A stretch of DNA of 64,000 nt from Leyella lascolaii. Lineage in GTDB: Bacteria; Bacteroidota; Bacteroidia; Bacteroidales; Bacteroidaceae. The DNA lies in NCBI RefSeq assembly GCF_900079775.1, contig NZ_LT556034.1:178324-242323 (forward strand), given 5' to 3'. Below the pieces are notes generated by a model, which was given only the letters and a program-made list of their open reading frames with translations, did no database searches and was not told where the DNA came from. Shown piece after piece: positions 51,580 to 60,162 of this stretch (its first letter is position 1; each line of letters opens with the position of its first letter). A program made the position numbers and the translations under genes.

Positions 51580-54500
51580 TCAGAATGTAAGCTGTGCACC
51601 GATAGAGTACTGGCGCGTGTTGGGATAGTTACCGAATGTCTTTGTGCTGTTGACCTCAGGATCGTAGCCTTTGTATCCGGTGAAGGTGAGAAGGTTGCGG
51701 CCTACGAGGAACACTTTGGCACCCTTGATGAATCCGGTCTGGTCGAGCCAGTTCTTCGGAAGAGTGTAAGATAGCTGCAGGTATTTCAGACGTACGAACG
51801 ACGCGTCCTCAAGCCACATTGTGTCTGCCTGACGCACGGCATTGGCTGCGGGTATGGCAGTCTTGTCGCCCGGCTTCATCCACATGTCAAGCATGGAAGA
51901 TGCGAGATTGTATGTTCCGTTTGCCTGCGGGTCTTCAAGCCACATGCGCTCGTTGTTGAACATGTAGCGGTCGAACATTCCTGTGAACTGCACGTCGAGC
52001 TGCAAACCCTTCCATGCAACAGTTGTAGAAAGTCCGCCAGACCAAGGAGCCACCCAGCTCTTGCCTGTCTGCACACGGTTGGCTTCCGAATATATCTTTG
52101 TGTAGTTGCCGTCCTTGTCGAGCCATACGCTCTGACCGTCAGCCGGATCGACGTGGCTCCAGCGCACCATGTAGTATTCTCCCATATCGTGACCGACCTC
52201 AAGCATCTGGAAATCGCCGAGAACGTAAGAGTCAAGTCCCTGGAATAGTTTCGTAACCTTGTTCTTGTTGTAGTTTCCGTTGACCTTCACATTCCAGTAC
52301 CAGTCTTTGTTCTTTATTATGTCCACACCTATTGTGAAGTCGAAACCGCGGTTGTACATCTCTGCGACGTTTCCGTAACCGGCACTGAAACCTGTCGTAT
52401 AAGAATAAGGTATGGACATAAGCATGTCTGAGGTAACCTTATCGTAATACTGCAGGTCGAAGTCTACGCGGTCGAACAGACGGCCGGACAGTCCGATGTT
52501 GAATGTCTTTACCTTCTCCCATGTGAGATCGGCGTTGGAAGCATTGGCTATGACCGTTCCTGAAGCATCGACATACATAGAGCCAGATGCTCCTACAAGA
52601 CCGAGTGCGAGATAAGGATCTATACCCGAGTTACCTGTAGAACCGTAGCTCACGCGGAACTGAAGGTCCTTGAGCCAGTCTTTGGTGACATCCATAAAGC
52701 TTTCATTTGAAACATTCCACATCAATGCTGCGGCACCGAACGTACCCCAACGGTGGTCTTTTGCGAAAAGTGACGAGCCGTCGCGACGGATACTCAGGTC
52801 AAGGAAATACTTGTCTGCGTATGAGTAGTTGAGCATTCCGAACCATGAATTACGCACTTCTTCTGTGATGGAATGCGATGGGACAAGCGGACTATGTTCA
52901 GATGTTGAGCTGAGAAGCATAAGACGGTTGTCCACAAGACCCGTACGCATAACACCGAAAGACTCAGTCTTGTTTGTCATCGACTCCTGACCGAGAAGAA
53001 CTGTGACGTCATGGTCGTCAAGGAAGTTGAACTTATACTCTGCTGTATTTGTAACTGTCCAACGGTAGAAGTTGGAGAACTGCTCCGAAGCCTGACCTGT
53101 AGGCATCTTATCGCCAAAACCGTCGTCAACAAGGTTATAGCATTTATAAGATACACGCAGGTCGTTCCAGTCAAGTCCGACAGAAGAACGGAGGTTCAGT
53201 CCTTTTATCGGGCTGATATTAACGTACGCATTCTCGTTTATGCGGACCCGACGCTGTATCTCAGGCTGTTTGCTTGCGAGATAGTCAGGATCAAAAGATC
53301 CGCGACCGCCAAGATTCAATGAATACCACTTAAGTTTCTCACCGTATCCGTTGAACGCACTGTTGGCATAGTCTATCGTTCCGTCGGGATTATAGGCAAG
53401 ACCGAGTATCTCATGTGTGGTCTGTGTAGGGAAATAAGCATGGGCTGCCCACGGTTTGTTATAAACACTTGTTGTCTCACCATTGATGACAAGAGTAGTA
53501 TGTGTCTTGTTATAAGCAAGGTTGGAGTTTGTTCCCACCTTCAGCCACGGAGTGATGTTGAACTCGAGGTTGGCACGCAAGGTCTCGCGGCGCATGTTGG
53601 AGTCGTCATACAGACCGTCCGCATCGTAATGTGAGAATGAAACAAGATAAGCTGTGTTCTGAGAACCACCGCGCACGCTTGCGTCAATCTGGGATATCGG
53701 AGAAGTATTTCCGAGGAAGCGGTCTACCCAGTCTGTACCGATGTTGTATTTCTGATAATAGTTCTTCATAGCCTGAAAAGACTCGTTTGTCAGGTTTGAA
53801 GGATTTATCATCTCCTGGAATTTAAACCACTGGTTGGCATCCATCACCTCAGTTCCGTCGTGAGCAACCTCAGAAACAGAATACTGTGCGGACACAAGCA
53901 CCGTAGGAGCCTCGCCGAACTTGCCTTTCTTCGATGTGACGATAACGACACCGTTGGCGGCGCGCGAACCGTAGATGGCTGTTGAAGAGGCGTCCTTCAA
54001 TACCGTTATGTTCTCTATGTCGTTCGGGTTGAGCGAAACGAATGTATTTGCTGAAATCTCACTTCCGTCCAATATGTAAAGCGGTTCTGTAGATGCATTT
54101 ATTGATGTGACACCGCGGATGGTCATTGAGGAGACTGCGGAAGGCTCACCTGAAGACGTGAACACCTGCAGACCGGCAACCTGTCCCTGCAATGCGTCGC
54201 TGACACTGGCGGACGGACGAAGCGAAAGGGCGTCACCTGATACCGATGACACCGAGCCAGCAATGGTTCCAAGCTTACGCGCCGAACCGTAACCTGTCAC
54301 TACGACACCCTCAAGCGTATGGCTGTCTGATTCGAGCACGATGCGCATGTTGTTGGCTGCCTTTACAGTCTTTGGCACCATGCCCAGATATGTAATCTCG
54401 AGTTCTGTGCCCACCGGCACGTTGATTGTAAATTCTCCGTCGACATTTGTCACTGCGCCTGCATTCAGGCCCTTTGCCTTGACGGATGCCCCAACAACAG

Positions 54501-54609
54501 GCTGTCCATCCTCTGCCGATGTGACCGTACCTGTTAGGCGCGACTGTGCCAGAGCCATTCCTATGCTCAGGAACAGGCAGGCAAAAAACATTGTCAGTCT
54601 TTGTTTCAT
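51580..54609 (-). CDS. SusC/RagA-like TonB-dependent transporter
   Basis: This is a 1009-residue outer-membrane beta-barrel importer. A signal peptide (1-21) is followed by a carboxypeptidase-regulatory-like domain (about 22-95, SRLTGTVTSAEDGQPVVGASVKA). A TonB-box-like stretch (LEGVVVTGYGSARK) and the plug (GDALSLRPSASVSDALQGQVAGLQV ... IRGVTSINASTEPLYILDG) come next, then the 22-strand barrel. The ending is F-terminated (SIGAQLTF), as usual for such porins. No N-terminal FecR-interacting extension is present. With the SusD partner it should take up oligosaccharides, plausibly mannosides given GH92 upstream and GH76 nearby. Confidence 0.96.
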   Translation of the reverse strand: MKQRLTMFFACLFLSIGMALAQSRLTGTVTSAEDGQPVVGASVKAKGLNAGAVTNVDGEFTINVPVGTELEITYLGMVPKTVKAANNMRIVLESDSHTLEGVVVTGYGSARKLGTIAGSVSSVSGDALSLRPSASVSDALQGQVAGLQVFTSSGEPSAVSSMTIRGVTSINASTEPLYILDGSEISANTFVSLNPNDIENITVLKDASSTAIYGSRAANGVVIVTSKKGKFGEAPTVLVSAQYSVSEVAHDGTEVMDANQWFKFQEMINPSNLTNESFQAMKNYYQKYNIGTDWVDRFLGNTSPISQIDASVRGGSQNTAYLVSFSHYDADGLYDDSNMRRETLRANLEFNITPWLKVGTNSNLAYNKTHTTLVINGETTSVYNKPWAAHAYFPTQTTHEILGLAYNPDGTIDYANSAFNGYGEKLKWYSLNLGGRGSFDPDYLASKQPEIQRRVRINENAYVNISPIKGLNLRSSVGLDWNDLRVSYKCYNLVDDGFGDKMPTGQASEQFSNFYRWTVTNTAEYKFNFLDDHDVTVLLGQESMTNKTESFGVMRTGLVDNRLMLLSSTSEHSPLVPSHSITEEVRNSWFGMLNYSYADKYFLDLSIRRDGSSLFAKDHRWGTFGAAALMWNVSNESFMDVTKDWLKDLQFRVSYGSTGNSGIDPYLALGLVGASGSMYVDASGTVIANASNADLTWEKVKTFNIGLSGRLFDRVDFDLQYYDKVTSDMLMSIPYSYTTGFSAGYGNVAEMYNRGFDFTIGVDIIKNKDWYWNVKVNGNYNKNKVTKLFQGLDSYVLGDFQMLEVGHDMGEYYMVRWSHVDPADGQSVWLDKDGNYTKIYSEANRVQTGKSWVAPWSGGLSTTVAWKGLQLDVQFTGMFDRYMFNNERMWLEDPQANGTYNLASSMLDMWMKPGDKTAIPAANAVRQADTMWLEDASFVRLKYLQLSYTLPKNWLDQTGFIKGAKVFLVGRNLLTFTGYKGYDPEVNSTKTFGNYPNTRQYSIGAQLTF

Positions 54610-54640
54610 AAAAATCTCTCTCCTGATTTGATTTAAATAA

Positions 54641-54739
54641 TTAAAAAATGTTTATTCTTTTGTTTCGTGATGTACCTGTGTGTAGCGTAGTGTTATCCCT
54701 CCGCTTCGTCTTTGTAGGGCGTCCGTTGTTCTTTTTCAT
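54641..54739 (-). pseudogene. Possible remnant of a mobilisation gene (MobC-like N-terminus)
   Basis: A 32-codon frame begins ATG at 54739 with MKKNNGRPTKTKRRDN, resembling the start of Bacteroidetes MobC-type relaxosome proteins (KK-GRP-basic). After about residue 18 it loses resemblance and stops at 54641. Upstream (minus strand) are two TTGTTACTC repeats and TTGACTRTGRTTGAC. It may be a relic of an integrated mobilisable element; the resemblance is short and could be chance. Confidence 0.3.
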
Positions 54740-54870
54740 CGTCAATCATAGTCAACCACAGTCAACTTTCTCCACGACCTTTCCGACCTAAAATCGGAGA
54801 GTAACAAGCGAGTAACAAATACGGTACAAAAATGAGCTGAAAAAGCCCTATAAACGATAACCATCGCTTA
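54740..54870 (-). other. Non-coding segment upstream of susC with short repeats
   Basis: It contains GAGTAACAAGCGAGTAACAA (plus strand, direct repeats about 54800-54818) and the TTGAC-type repeats before 54739. No convincing -7 box for the SusC gene was found here. Confidence 0.4.
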
Positions 54871-54877
54871 TAAGGCT

Positions 54878-54912
54878 AAAAAGAAAGGCGCTCAAAATGA
54901 ACGCCTTAATAA
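54878..54912 (-). terminator. Terminator downstream of GH92 gene
   Basis: On the minus strand AAGGCGTTCA pairs with TGAGCGCCTT (one mismatch, loop TTT). It is followed by TCTTTTTAG. It lies about 165 bp past the GH92 stop at 55076. Confidence 0.65.
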
Positions 54913-55075
54913 TCATTGATGATATATGCTAATCGCTGGTAATCACTACCTACTTACCGATGCATTATGAATAAGTATGTCTGCTCCCGTGAAGATGTCC
55001 ACGTTCTTTCTTCTCACGCTTTTTGTGAGCTGCAAGAGCGTTTCCCGCCATGTGCGTGAGCATATTCACATGTGT

Positions 55076-57331
55076 TCATTTCTCTATGTCTGCCGACGGT
55101 GGAGCCGCTTTCTTGTCGGCACCCCATGCTTTGTTAGGATGGCGACCCATGACAAGAACCAGCTTTCCGCCGTTCTTTATGTCGTCGTGGGTGAACCATG
55201 GCTGGTCCAAAGGCTTGCCGTTGAGGGTCGCGCTCTGTATGTATTTGTTCTCGTCAGAACAGTTTTCTGCGTCTATCTCGAATATCCTGCCGTTCGGAAG
55301 GGTCACTTTCACATTGCTGAACAGCGGACTTCCGATGTTGTATGACGGAAATCCGGGAGTCACGGGATAGAATCCTATGGATGAGAACACCACGAACGAA
55401 GTCAGTCCTCCGCCGTCCTCATCGCCCGGAATGCCCATCACATCGTTGCGGAACCATGTCTTCAGCACCTGTCTCACGCGCTTCTGGGTTTTCCAGGGCT
55501 GCCCTGCGTAGTTATATAAATAAGGTATGTGCAGTGAAGGCTCGTTCGCCATGGTGAACTGCCCGATGTTTCCGGTCTGGTCGGGCAGCTGTGTGTAGAA
55601 CTCGCGTTTGCCTCTTCCCATCGGCTCGGCGAACGTCTGGTCGAGGTTTCTCGCAAAGTTCTCGCGTCCTCCCATGAGGTTTATAAGGTCCGCCATGTTG
55701 TGTTGCACGTCCCAACGGTATGTCCATCCGTTGTTCTCATCGTATGCGTCGCGTGCTCCTATTCCTCCTGAAAAGCGGTAATCGAATGGTTCTATGAAGT
55801 TGCCATCCTTGTCTTTGGGATGGAAGAAAGCCGTCTTGCTGTTGAATATCGTGCGGTAGTTGCGTCCGAGCCGTGCGTAATGGGAAGCCTTGGCGGTGTC
55901 GCCCATGAACGCTGCGATGCGCGACAGACACCACATGTCGTATGCCGTGCCGAGCGTAACAGCCACCGGCTGTCTCTTCTCGAATCCCGATACGTTCGGG
56001 TCGGTCTCTTTTTCACCTTCGCGCAGTGCGGGTATGTATCCGTTCTTCTTGTAGAAATCGTCTATCCATCCGGCTTTGTTGCCCGACCACGGAGCCAGAG
56101 TCTTCTCCTCGATTCCCTTCCGGCAGTATTCGAAGGCGCGCTCCGCGTCCACCTTGACACCTTTATAAAGAGCGTCGGCTACCATTGCCACGCCGTGGTT
56201 TGAGTTCATGCGCCTTGAGTCACCGGTTATTTCGGGGAATGTGGGCATCCATTCCGTCCCCATCTGTTCAGCCATACGCAGGTATGACTCGATGATATGG
56301 CTCTGCTTCTCGGGCTCGATGAGAGTGCGCAATGGATGAGCCGCGCGGTAAGTGTCCCATATCCAGTCGTCGGTGTAGAACGGTGTGCCACCGTCATCAT
56401 GCACCTGTCCGTCGTAGGCACTGAAGTATCTGCCGTCCTCGCTAAGGCATACCGGACGCTCGAACGTGCGGTAATAAGATGTGTAGAGCACCGTCTTCTG
56501 GTCTTCCGTGCCCCCTGTGACCCTTATTTTAGACAGAGCCTCATTCCACACCTTGCGTCCTCTTGCCGCCACCTTGTCCACATCGTAGCCGTCCTGTTCG
56601 CGCATCAGGTTCTTGCGAGCCTGTTCCTCGCTTATGAAAGACACTCCGTAGCGCAGTCTCACCTTCTGTGTGCCGTCCTTGTATCTCAGCACCGCGCATG
56701 CGTTGTTGCCCTGTGCCATTGACGTTCTGCCGTCAAAGCCGTCGGCTGCGAGTATTCCCGTTGACGCCGGAGCGGTTTCGGTCTCCACATAAACATACAC
56801 CCTTGTCCTGTCGTTGAGCTGCTGGTAACCGCTCACATAGTTCTTTCCTATTCTCATCATTCCGTTTGCGGAGTTGATGATGACATACACCGGCTTGTCC
56901 TTCCTGTAGAACTGAAGCTCATACACGGCACTCTGTCTGTCCACGGCATAGCGTGCCCTCATGGTGTTGTCGTCGAGTTCGATGTCGAACGAGTATGGGG
57001 TTATGCGCTCATGGTCGTAGTTCACCGGAACCACCGGGCTCAGTTCGCTCCTCTGACTCGGGCTTATGCTGAATGCCGAACGTTCGCGGTGGTTGGTCAC
57101 AATCATAGGAAGCCCGTTCACATATTCCGACGTATAGTCAGCCCTTGCGGGGTAAACTCTAAGCATGCTGTTGGGAAGCTGCACCGTAGCGAAGGTAGGT
57201 ACGAGCAGGTGACTGATGTTTCCGATGTACGGATTGACATAGTCCACCGGTTCCTTTGTCTGTGCTCCGGCAGTTCCGCACAGCGTAATGCACATGGCGG
57301 CAGCCACAAGTGCGATGATTCTTTTCCTCAT
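55076..57331 (-). CDS. GH92 exo-alpha-mannosidase, secreted
   Basis: The start at 57331 gives MRKRIIALVAAAMCITLCG, a signal peptide cleaved after GAQ, and 751 residues; 31 upstream codons are leader. GH92 has an N-terminal beta-sandwich (DYVNPYIGNISHLLVPTFATVQLPNSMLRVYP) and an (alpha/alpha)6 domain (DDWIWDTYRAAHPL, MGTEWMPTFPEITGDS, MNSNHGVAMVADALYKG). The catalytic-base block is GDEDGGGLTSFVVFSSIGFYPVTPG. GH92 enzymes are calcium-dependent inverting exo-mannosidases acting on N-glycans or fungal mannan. The block usually reads GNEDxGQMS, so this is a divergent subfamily, though both acidic residues remain. Together with SusC/D and GH76 it suggests mannan use. Confidence 0.92.
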   Translation of the reverse strand: MRKRIIALVAAAMCITLCGTAGAQTKEPVDYVNPYIGNISHLLVPTFATVQLPNSMLRVYPARADYTSEYVNGLPMIVTNHRERSAFSISPSQRSELSPVVPVNYDHERITPYSFDIELDDNTMRARYAVDRQSAVYELQFYRKDKPVYVIINSANGMMRIGKNYVSGYQQLNDRTRVYVYVETETAPASTGILAADGFDGRTSMAQGNNACAVLRYKDGTQKVRLRYGVSFISEEQARKNLMREQDGYDVDKVAARGRKVWNEALSKIRVTGGTEDQKTVLYTSYYRTFERPVCLSEDGRYFSAYDGQVHDDGGTPFYTDDWIWDTYRAAHPLRTLIEPEKQSHIIESYLRMAEQMGTEWMPTFPEITGDSRRMNSNHGVAMVADALYKGVKVDAERAFEYCRKGIEEKTLAPWSGNKAGWIDDFYKKNGYIPALREGEKETDPNVSGFEKRQPVAVTLGTAYDMWCLSRIAAFMGDTAKASHYARLGRNYRTIFNSKTAFFHPKDKDGNFIEPFDYRFSGGIGARDAYDENNGWTYRWDVQHNMADLINLMGGRENFARNLDQTFAEPMGRGKREFYTQLPDQTGNIGQFTMANEPSLHIPYLYNYAGQPWKTQKRVRQVLKTWFRNDVMGIPGDEDGGGLTSFVVFSSIGFYPVTPGFPSYNIGSPLFSNVKVTLPNGRIFEIDAENCSDENKYIQSATLNGKPLDQPWFTHDDIKNGGKLVLVMGRHPNKAWGADKKAAPPSADIEK

Positions 57332-57402
57332 GTAATAATTACGGTTTTTTAATATAATGGTAAAGTAAAAGGACTGTTTCTGTCTCAGATTTGTATTGTT
57401 GA

Positions 57403-57443
57403 ATGAAAATCCCCGCACAGACACGTGTCTGCACAGGGATTTT
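57403..57443 (-). terminator. Terminator after pnp
   Basis: AATCCC and GGGATT flank a perfect inner palindrome CAGACACGTGTCTG (about 57413-57433). The minus-strand side is followed by ATTTTCATT. It lies 20 bp past the pnp stop. Confidence 0.7.
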
Positions 57444-57459
57444 TATGTCATAAGCCCGT

Positions 57460-59778
57460 TCAGTCTATGTCGCTGTTGTGGTCAAGACTGTCGTTGAACG
57501 GTTTCGGTTCGTGTCTGTCGTTGCCGTCTGCCGGCTTGTGCTCGAAGCGGCGCTGTGCTCTGCGCTCGCCGTTCTCGCGTCCCGGTCTTGGGCGACGCTC
57601 TCCGCGCTCCGGTCTCTGTCTGCGCTCATGCTCGGCATAACCTTCCGGTTTCGGAATGAGTACGCGGTGAGAGAGCTTGTATTTTCCGGTCTTCGGGTCA
57701 ATCTCCATGAGCTTCACCTTAATCTTGTCGCCTTCCTTTATACCGGCGTCCTCGACTGTCTCAAGGCGTTTCCAGTCTATCTCAGATATGTGGAGCAGAC
57801 CGTCCTTGCCCGGCATTATCTCTACGAAACATCCGTAAGGCATGATTGAGCGTACCGTTCCCTCGTAGGTCTCGCCCACTTCGGGTATTGCCACGATGGC
57901 TTTTATCTTGCTCATTGCGGCTTCTATGCAGTCCTTGTTTGCCGCGCTCACCTGCACCTTGCCCACACCGTCGATCTCGTCGATGGTTATTATGGCGCCG
58001 GTGTCTTCCTGTATCTGCTGTATGATCTTGCCGCCCGGACCTATCACCGCACCGATGAACTCCTTGGGAATCTCAATCTGTACGATGCGCGGAACCTGCG
58101 GTTTGAGTTCAGGTCTCGGCTCGGCTATTGTCTCGGTGAGCTTGCCGAGGATGTACTCCCGTCCGGCTTTTGCCTGCATGAGAGCCTTCTCCAGAATCTC
58201 GAAGCTCAGTCCGTCGCACTTGATGTCCATCTGTGTGGCAGTCAGACCGTCCTTTGTTCCTGTTGTCTTGAAGTCCATGTCGCCGAGGTGGTCCTCATCG
58301 CCGAGGATGTCGCTCAGCACGGCATACTTGTCCTCTCCGGGGTTCTTGATGAGTCCCATGGCAATTCCGCTCACCGGTTTCTTCATCGGAACGCCTGCGT
58401 CCATCAGCGCGAGTGTGCCCGCGCAGACTGTCGCCATGGATGACGAACCGTTGCTCTCGAGAATCTGCGATACGAGACGCACGGTGTAGGGGAAGTCCTC
58501 CGGTATCTGCCCTTTGAGCCCGCGCCATGCCAGATGTCCGTGTCCTATCTCGCGGCGACCCACACCCCGCTGTGCCTTAGCCTCTCCTGTGCAGAACGGC
58601 GGGAAGTTGTAGTGCAGCAGGAAACGCTGGTATCCGCGGTCGAGCACGTCATCAACGAGTTTCTCGTCGAGCTTCGTTCCCAGTGTACAGGTGGTGAGGC
58701 TCTGTGTCTCTCCACGTGTGAAGATGGAGCTTCCGTGCGGCATCGGCAGCGGTGACACCTCACACCAGATGGGGCGTATCTCGTCTGTCTTGCGTCCGTC
58801 GAGGCGTTTGCCCTCGTCGAGAATGCAGCGGCGCATAGAGTCGCGCATCACATCGTCGTAGTAGCGGCTTATCATTCCGTGCTTCTCTTCGAGCTCCTCG
58901 GGTGTCAGGTCAGCGTGTGCGGCGTCATATTCTGTAGTGAAGTCCTCTATGATCTGTGCGAAAGCCTCCTCGCGTTTCTTCTTGTCGTGGTCGCCAGCCT
59001 CGGCAATAGCGTAGCACTTGTCGTATGTCTTGCGGCGCACATCCTCGCGCAGTTCGTCGTCGTTCACCTCATGGCAGTACTCGCGCTTCACGTCGGTGCC
59101 GAGTTCTTTCGACAGTTCTGTCTGCAGCTCGCACATCGGTTTGATGGCGTCCATGGCAGCCTTGAGCGCTCCGATCATGTCCTGTTCGGACACTTCTTTC
59201 ATCTCGCCTTCCACCATCATGATGTTTTCTGCGGAGGCACCCACCATGATGTCCATGTCGGCACTCTTCATCTGCTCGTATGTAGGGTTTATTACATACT
59301 GTCCGTCTACGCGAGCCACGCGCACTTCAGAGATGGGGCATTCAAACGGAATATCTGAACAAGCCAGAGCGGCTGATGCTGCAAATCCTGCCAGAGCGTC
59401 GGGCTGGTCAACGCCGTCGGCGCTGAGGAGCATGACGTTCACATAAACCTCTGCGTGGTAGTTGGAGGGGAAGAGGGGCCGTAACACACGGTCGACAAGG
59501 CGGGACGTGAGTATCTCGTTGTCGCCGGCTTTTCCCTCGCGCTTTGTGAATCCGCCCGGGAATCGTCCGGCAGCGGCATACTGCTCTCTGTAGTCTACCT
59601 GGAGAGGCATGAAGTCTGTTCCGGGAACTGCATCCTTTGCGGCACAAACAGTGGCGAGGAGCACTGTGTTGCCCATGCGGAGCACACATGATCCGTCGGC
59701 TTGCTTTGCCACTTTCCCGGTCTCAATGCTGATGGTTCTTCCATCAGGCAGTGATACTGTTTTCGTAATTACGTTCAT
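57460..59778 (-). CDS. pnp: Polyribonucleotide nucleotidyltransferase (PNPase)
   Basis: This trimeric 3'-5' phosphorolytic exoribonuclease degrades mRNA. The 772-residue protein has two RNase PH domains (about 1-220 and 320-545; [52 protein letters not shown]), a KH domain ([26 protein letters not shown]) and an S1 domain ([30 protein letters not shown]). The last 55 residues form an Arg/Glu/Pro-rich tail ([19 protein letters not shown]) that may bind RNA. Confidence 0.97.
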   Translation of the reverse strand: MNVITKTVSLPDGRTISIETGKVAKQADGSCVLRMGNTVLLATVCAAKDAVPGTDFMPLQVDYREQYAAAGRFPGGFTKREGKAGDNEILTSRLVDRVLRPLFPSNYHAEVYVNVMLLSADGVDQPDALAGFAASAALACSDIPFECPISEVRVARVDGQYVINPTYEQMKSADMDIMVGASAENIMMVEGEMKEVSEQDMIGALKAAMDAIKPMCELQTELSKELGTDVKREYCHEVNDDELREDVRRKTYDKCYAIAEAGDHDKKKREEAFAQIIEDFTTEYDAAHADLTPEELEEKHGMISRYYDDVMRDSMRRCILDEGKRLDGRKTDEIRPIWCEVSPLPMPHGSSIFTRGETQSLTTCTLGTKLDEKLVDDVLDRGYQRFLLHYNFPPFCTGEAKAQRGVGRREIGHGHLAWRGLKGQIPEDFPYTVRLVSQILESNGSSSMATVCAGTLALMDAGVPMKKPVSGIAMGLIKNPGEDKYAVLSDILGDEDHLGDMDFKTTGTKDGLTATQMDIKCDGLSFEILEKALMQAKAGREYILGKLTETIAEPRPELKPQVPRIVQIEIPKEFIGAVIGPGGKIIQQIQEDTGAIITIDEIDGVGKVQVSAANKDCIEAAMSKIKAIVAIPEVGETYEGTVRSIMPYGCFVEIMPGKDGLLHISEIDWKRLETVEDAGIKEGDKIKVKLMEIDPKTGKYKLSHRVLIPKPEGYAEHERRQRPERGERRPRPGRENGERRAQRRFEHKPADGNDRHEPKPFNDSLDHNSDID

Positions 59779-59809
59779 CTAATATTACATCTAATAAAAT
59801 AAAATCGGA

Positions 59810-59817
59810 CAAAGATA
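59810..59817 (-). promoter_or_regulatory. -7 box for pnp
   Basis: TATCTTTG on the minus strand (CAAAGATA at 59810-59817) is 32 bp before the ATG. The rest of the 384-bp gap to the LRR gene shows only AT-rich sequence and the promoter at 60080. Confidence 0.65.
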
Positions 59818-60079
59818 ACCAAATAATGTGGAATGTGCTACAAATCAGCCTTTTTATTATTATTTTTTATGAAAAGAAAACCGCGTGTTACGATGGTCTG
59901 TATGTCATGTCTGCTTGCCTCGGCATGATGCCGTGGCGGTGTCTCTGTTTTAATGCCGTTTAGTGGAATGCGCGATGTGATGTTTTACTGTTTGTCGGAT
60001 GGAGTTTTATAAATATTACATTTTGAAATTAATTTCAAACAAATTGTTTCATTATGAATGCTTGTTAACGGTTTTTATA

Positions 60080-60088
60080 TATCTTTGT
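60080..60088 (+). promoter_or_regulatory. -7 box for the LRR protein gene
   Basis: TATCTTTGT at 60080-60088 fits TAnnTTTG and lies 75 bp before the ATG at 60163. Confidence 0.65.
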
Positions 60089-60162
60089 GACCGTTACGTA
60101 GGGCTGATGCGGACAGATTGTATCAGCTGTACGGACGTTGTTTCTTTAAAAAATTAAAGCGT

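Noticed and set aside
54977-55345. Small plus-strand frame with a lipobox-like LFVSC near its start
   Set aside because: Most of it is antisense to the GH92 gene and the rest of the translation has no recognisable features. The lipobox resemblance is probably chance.
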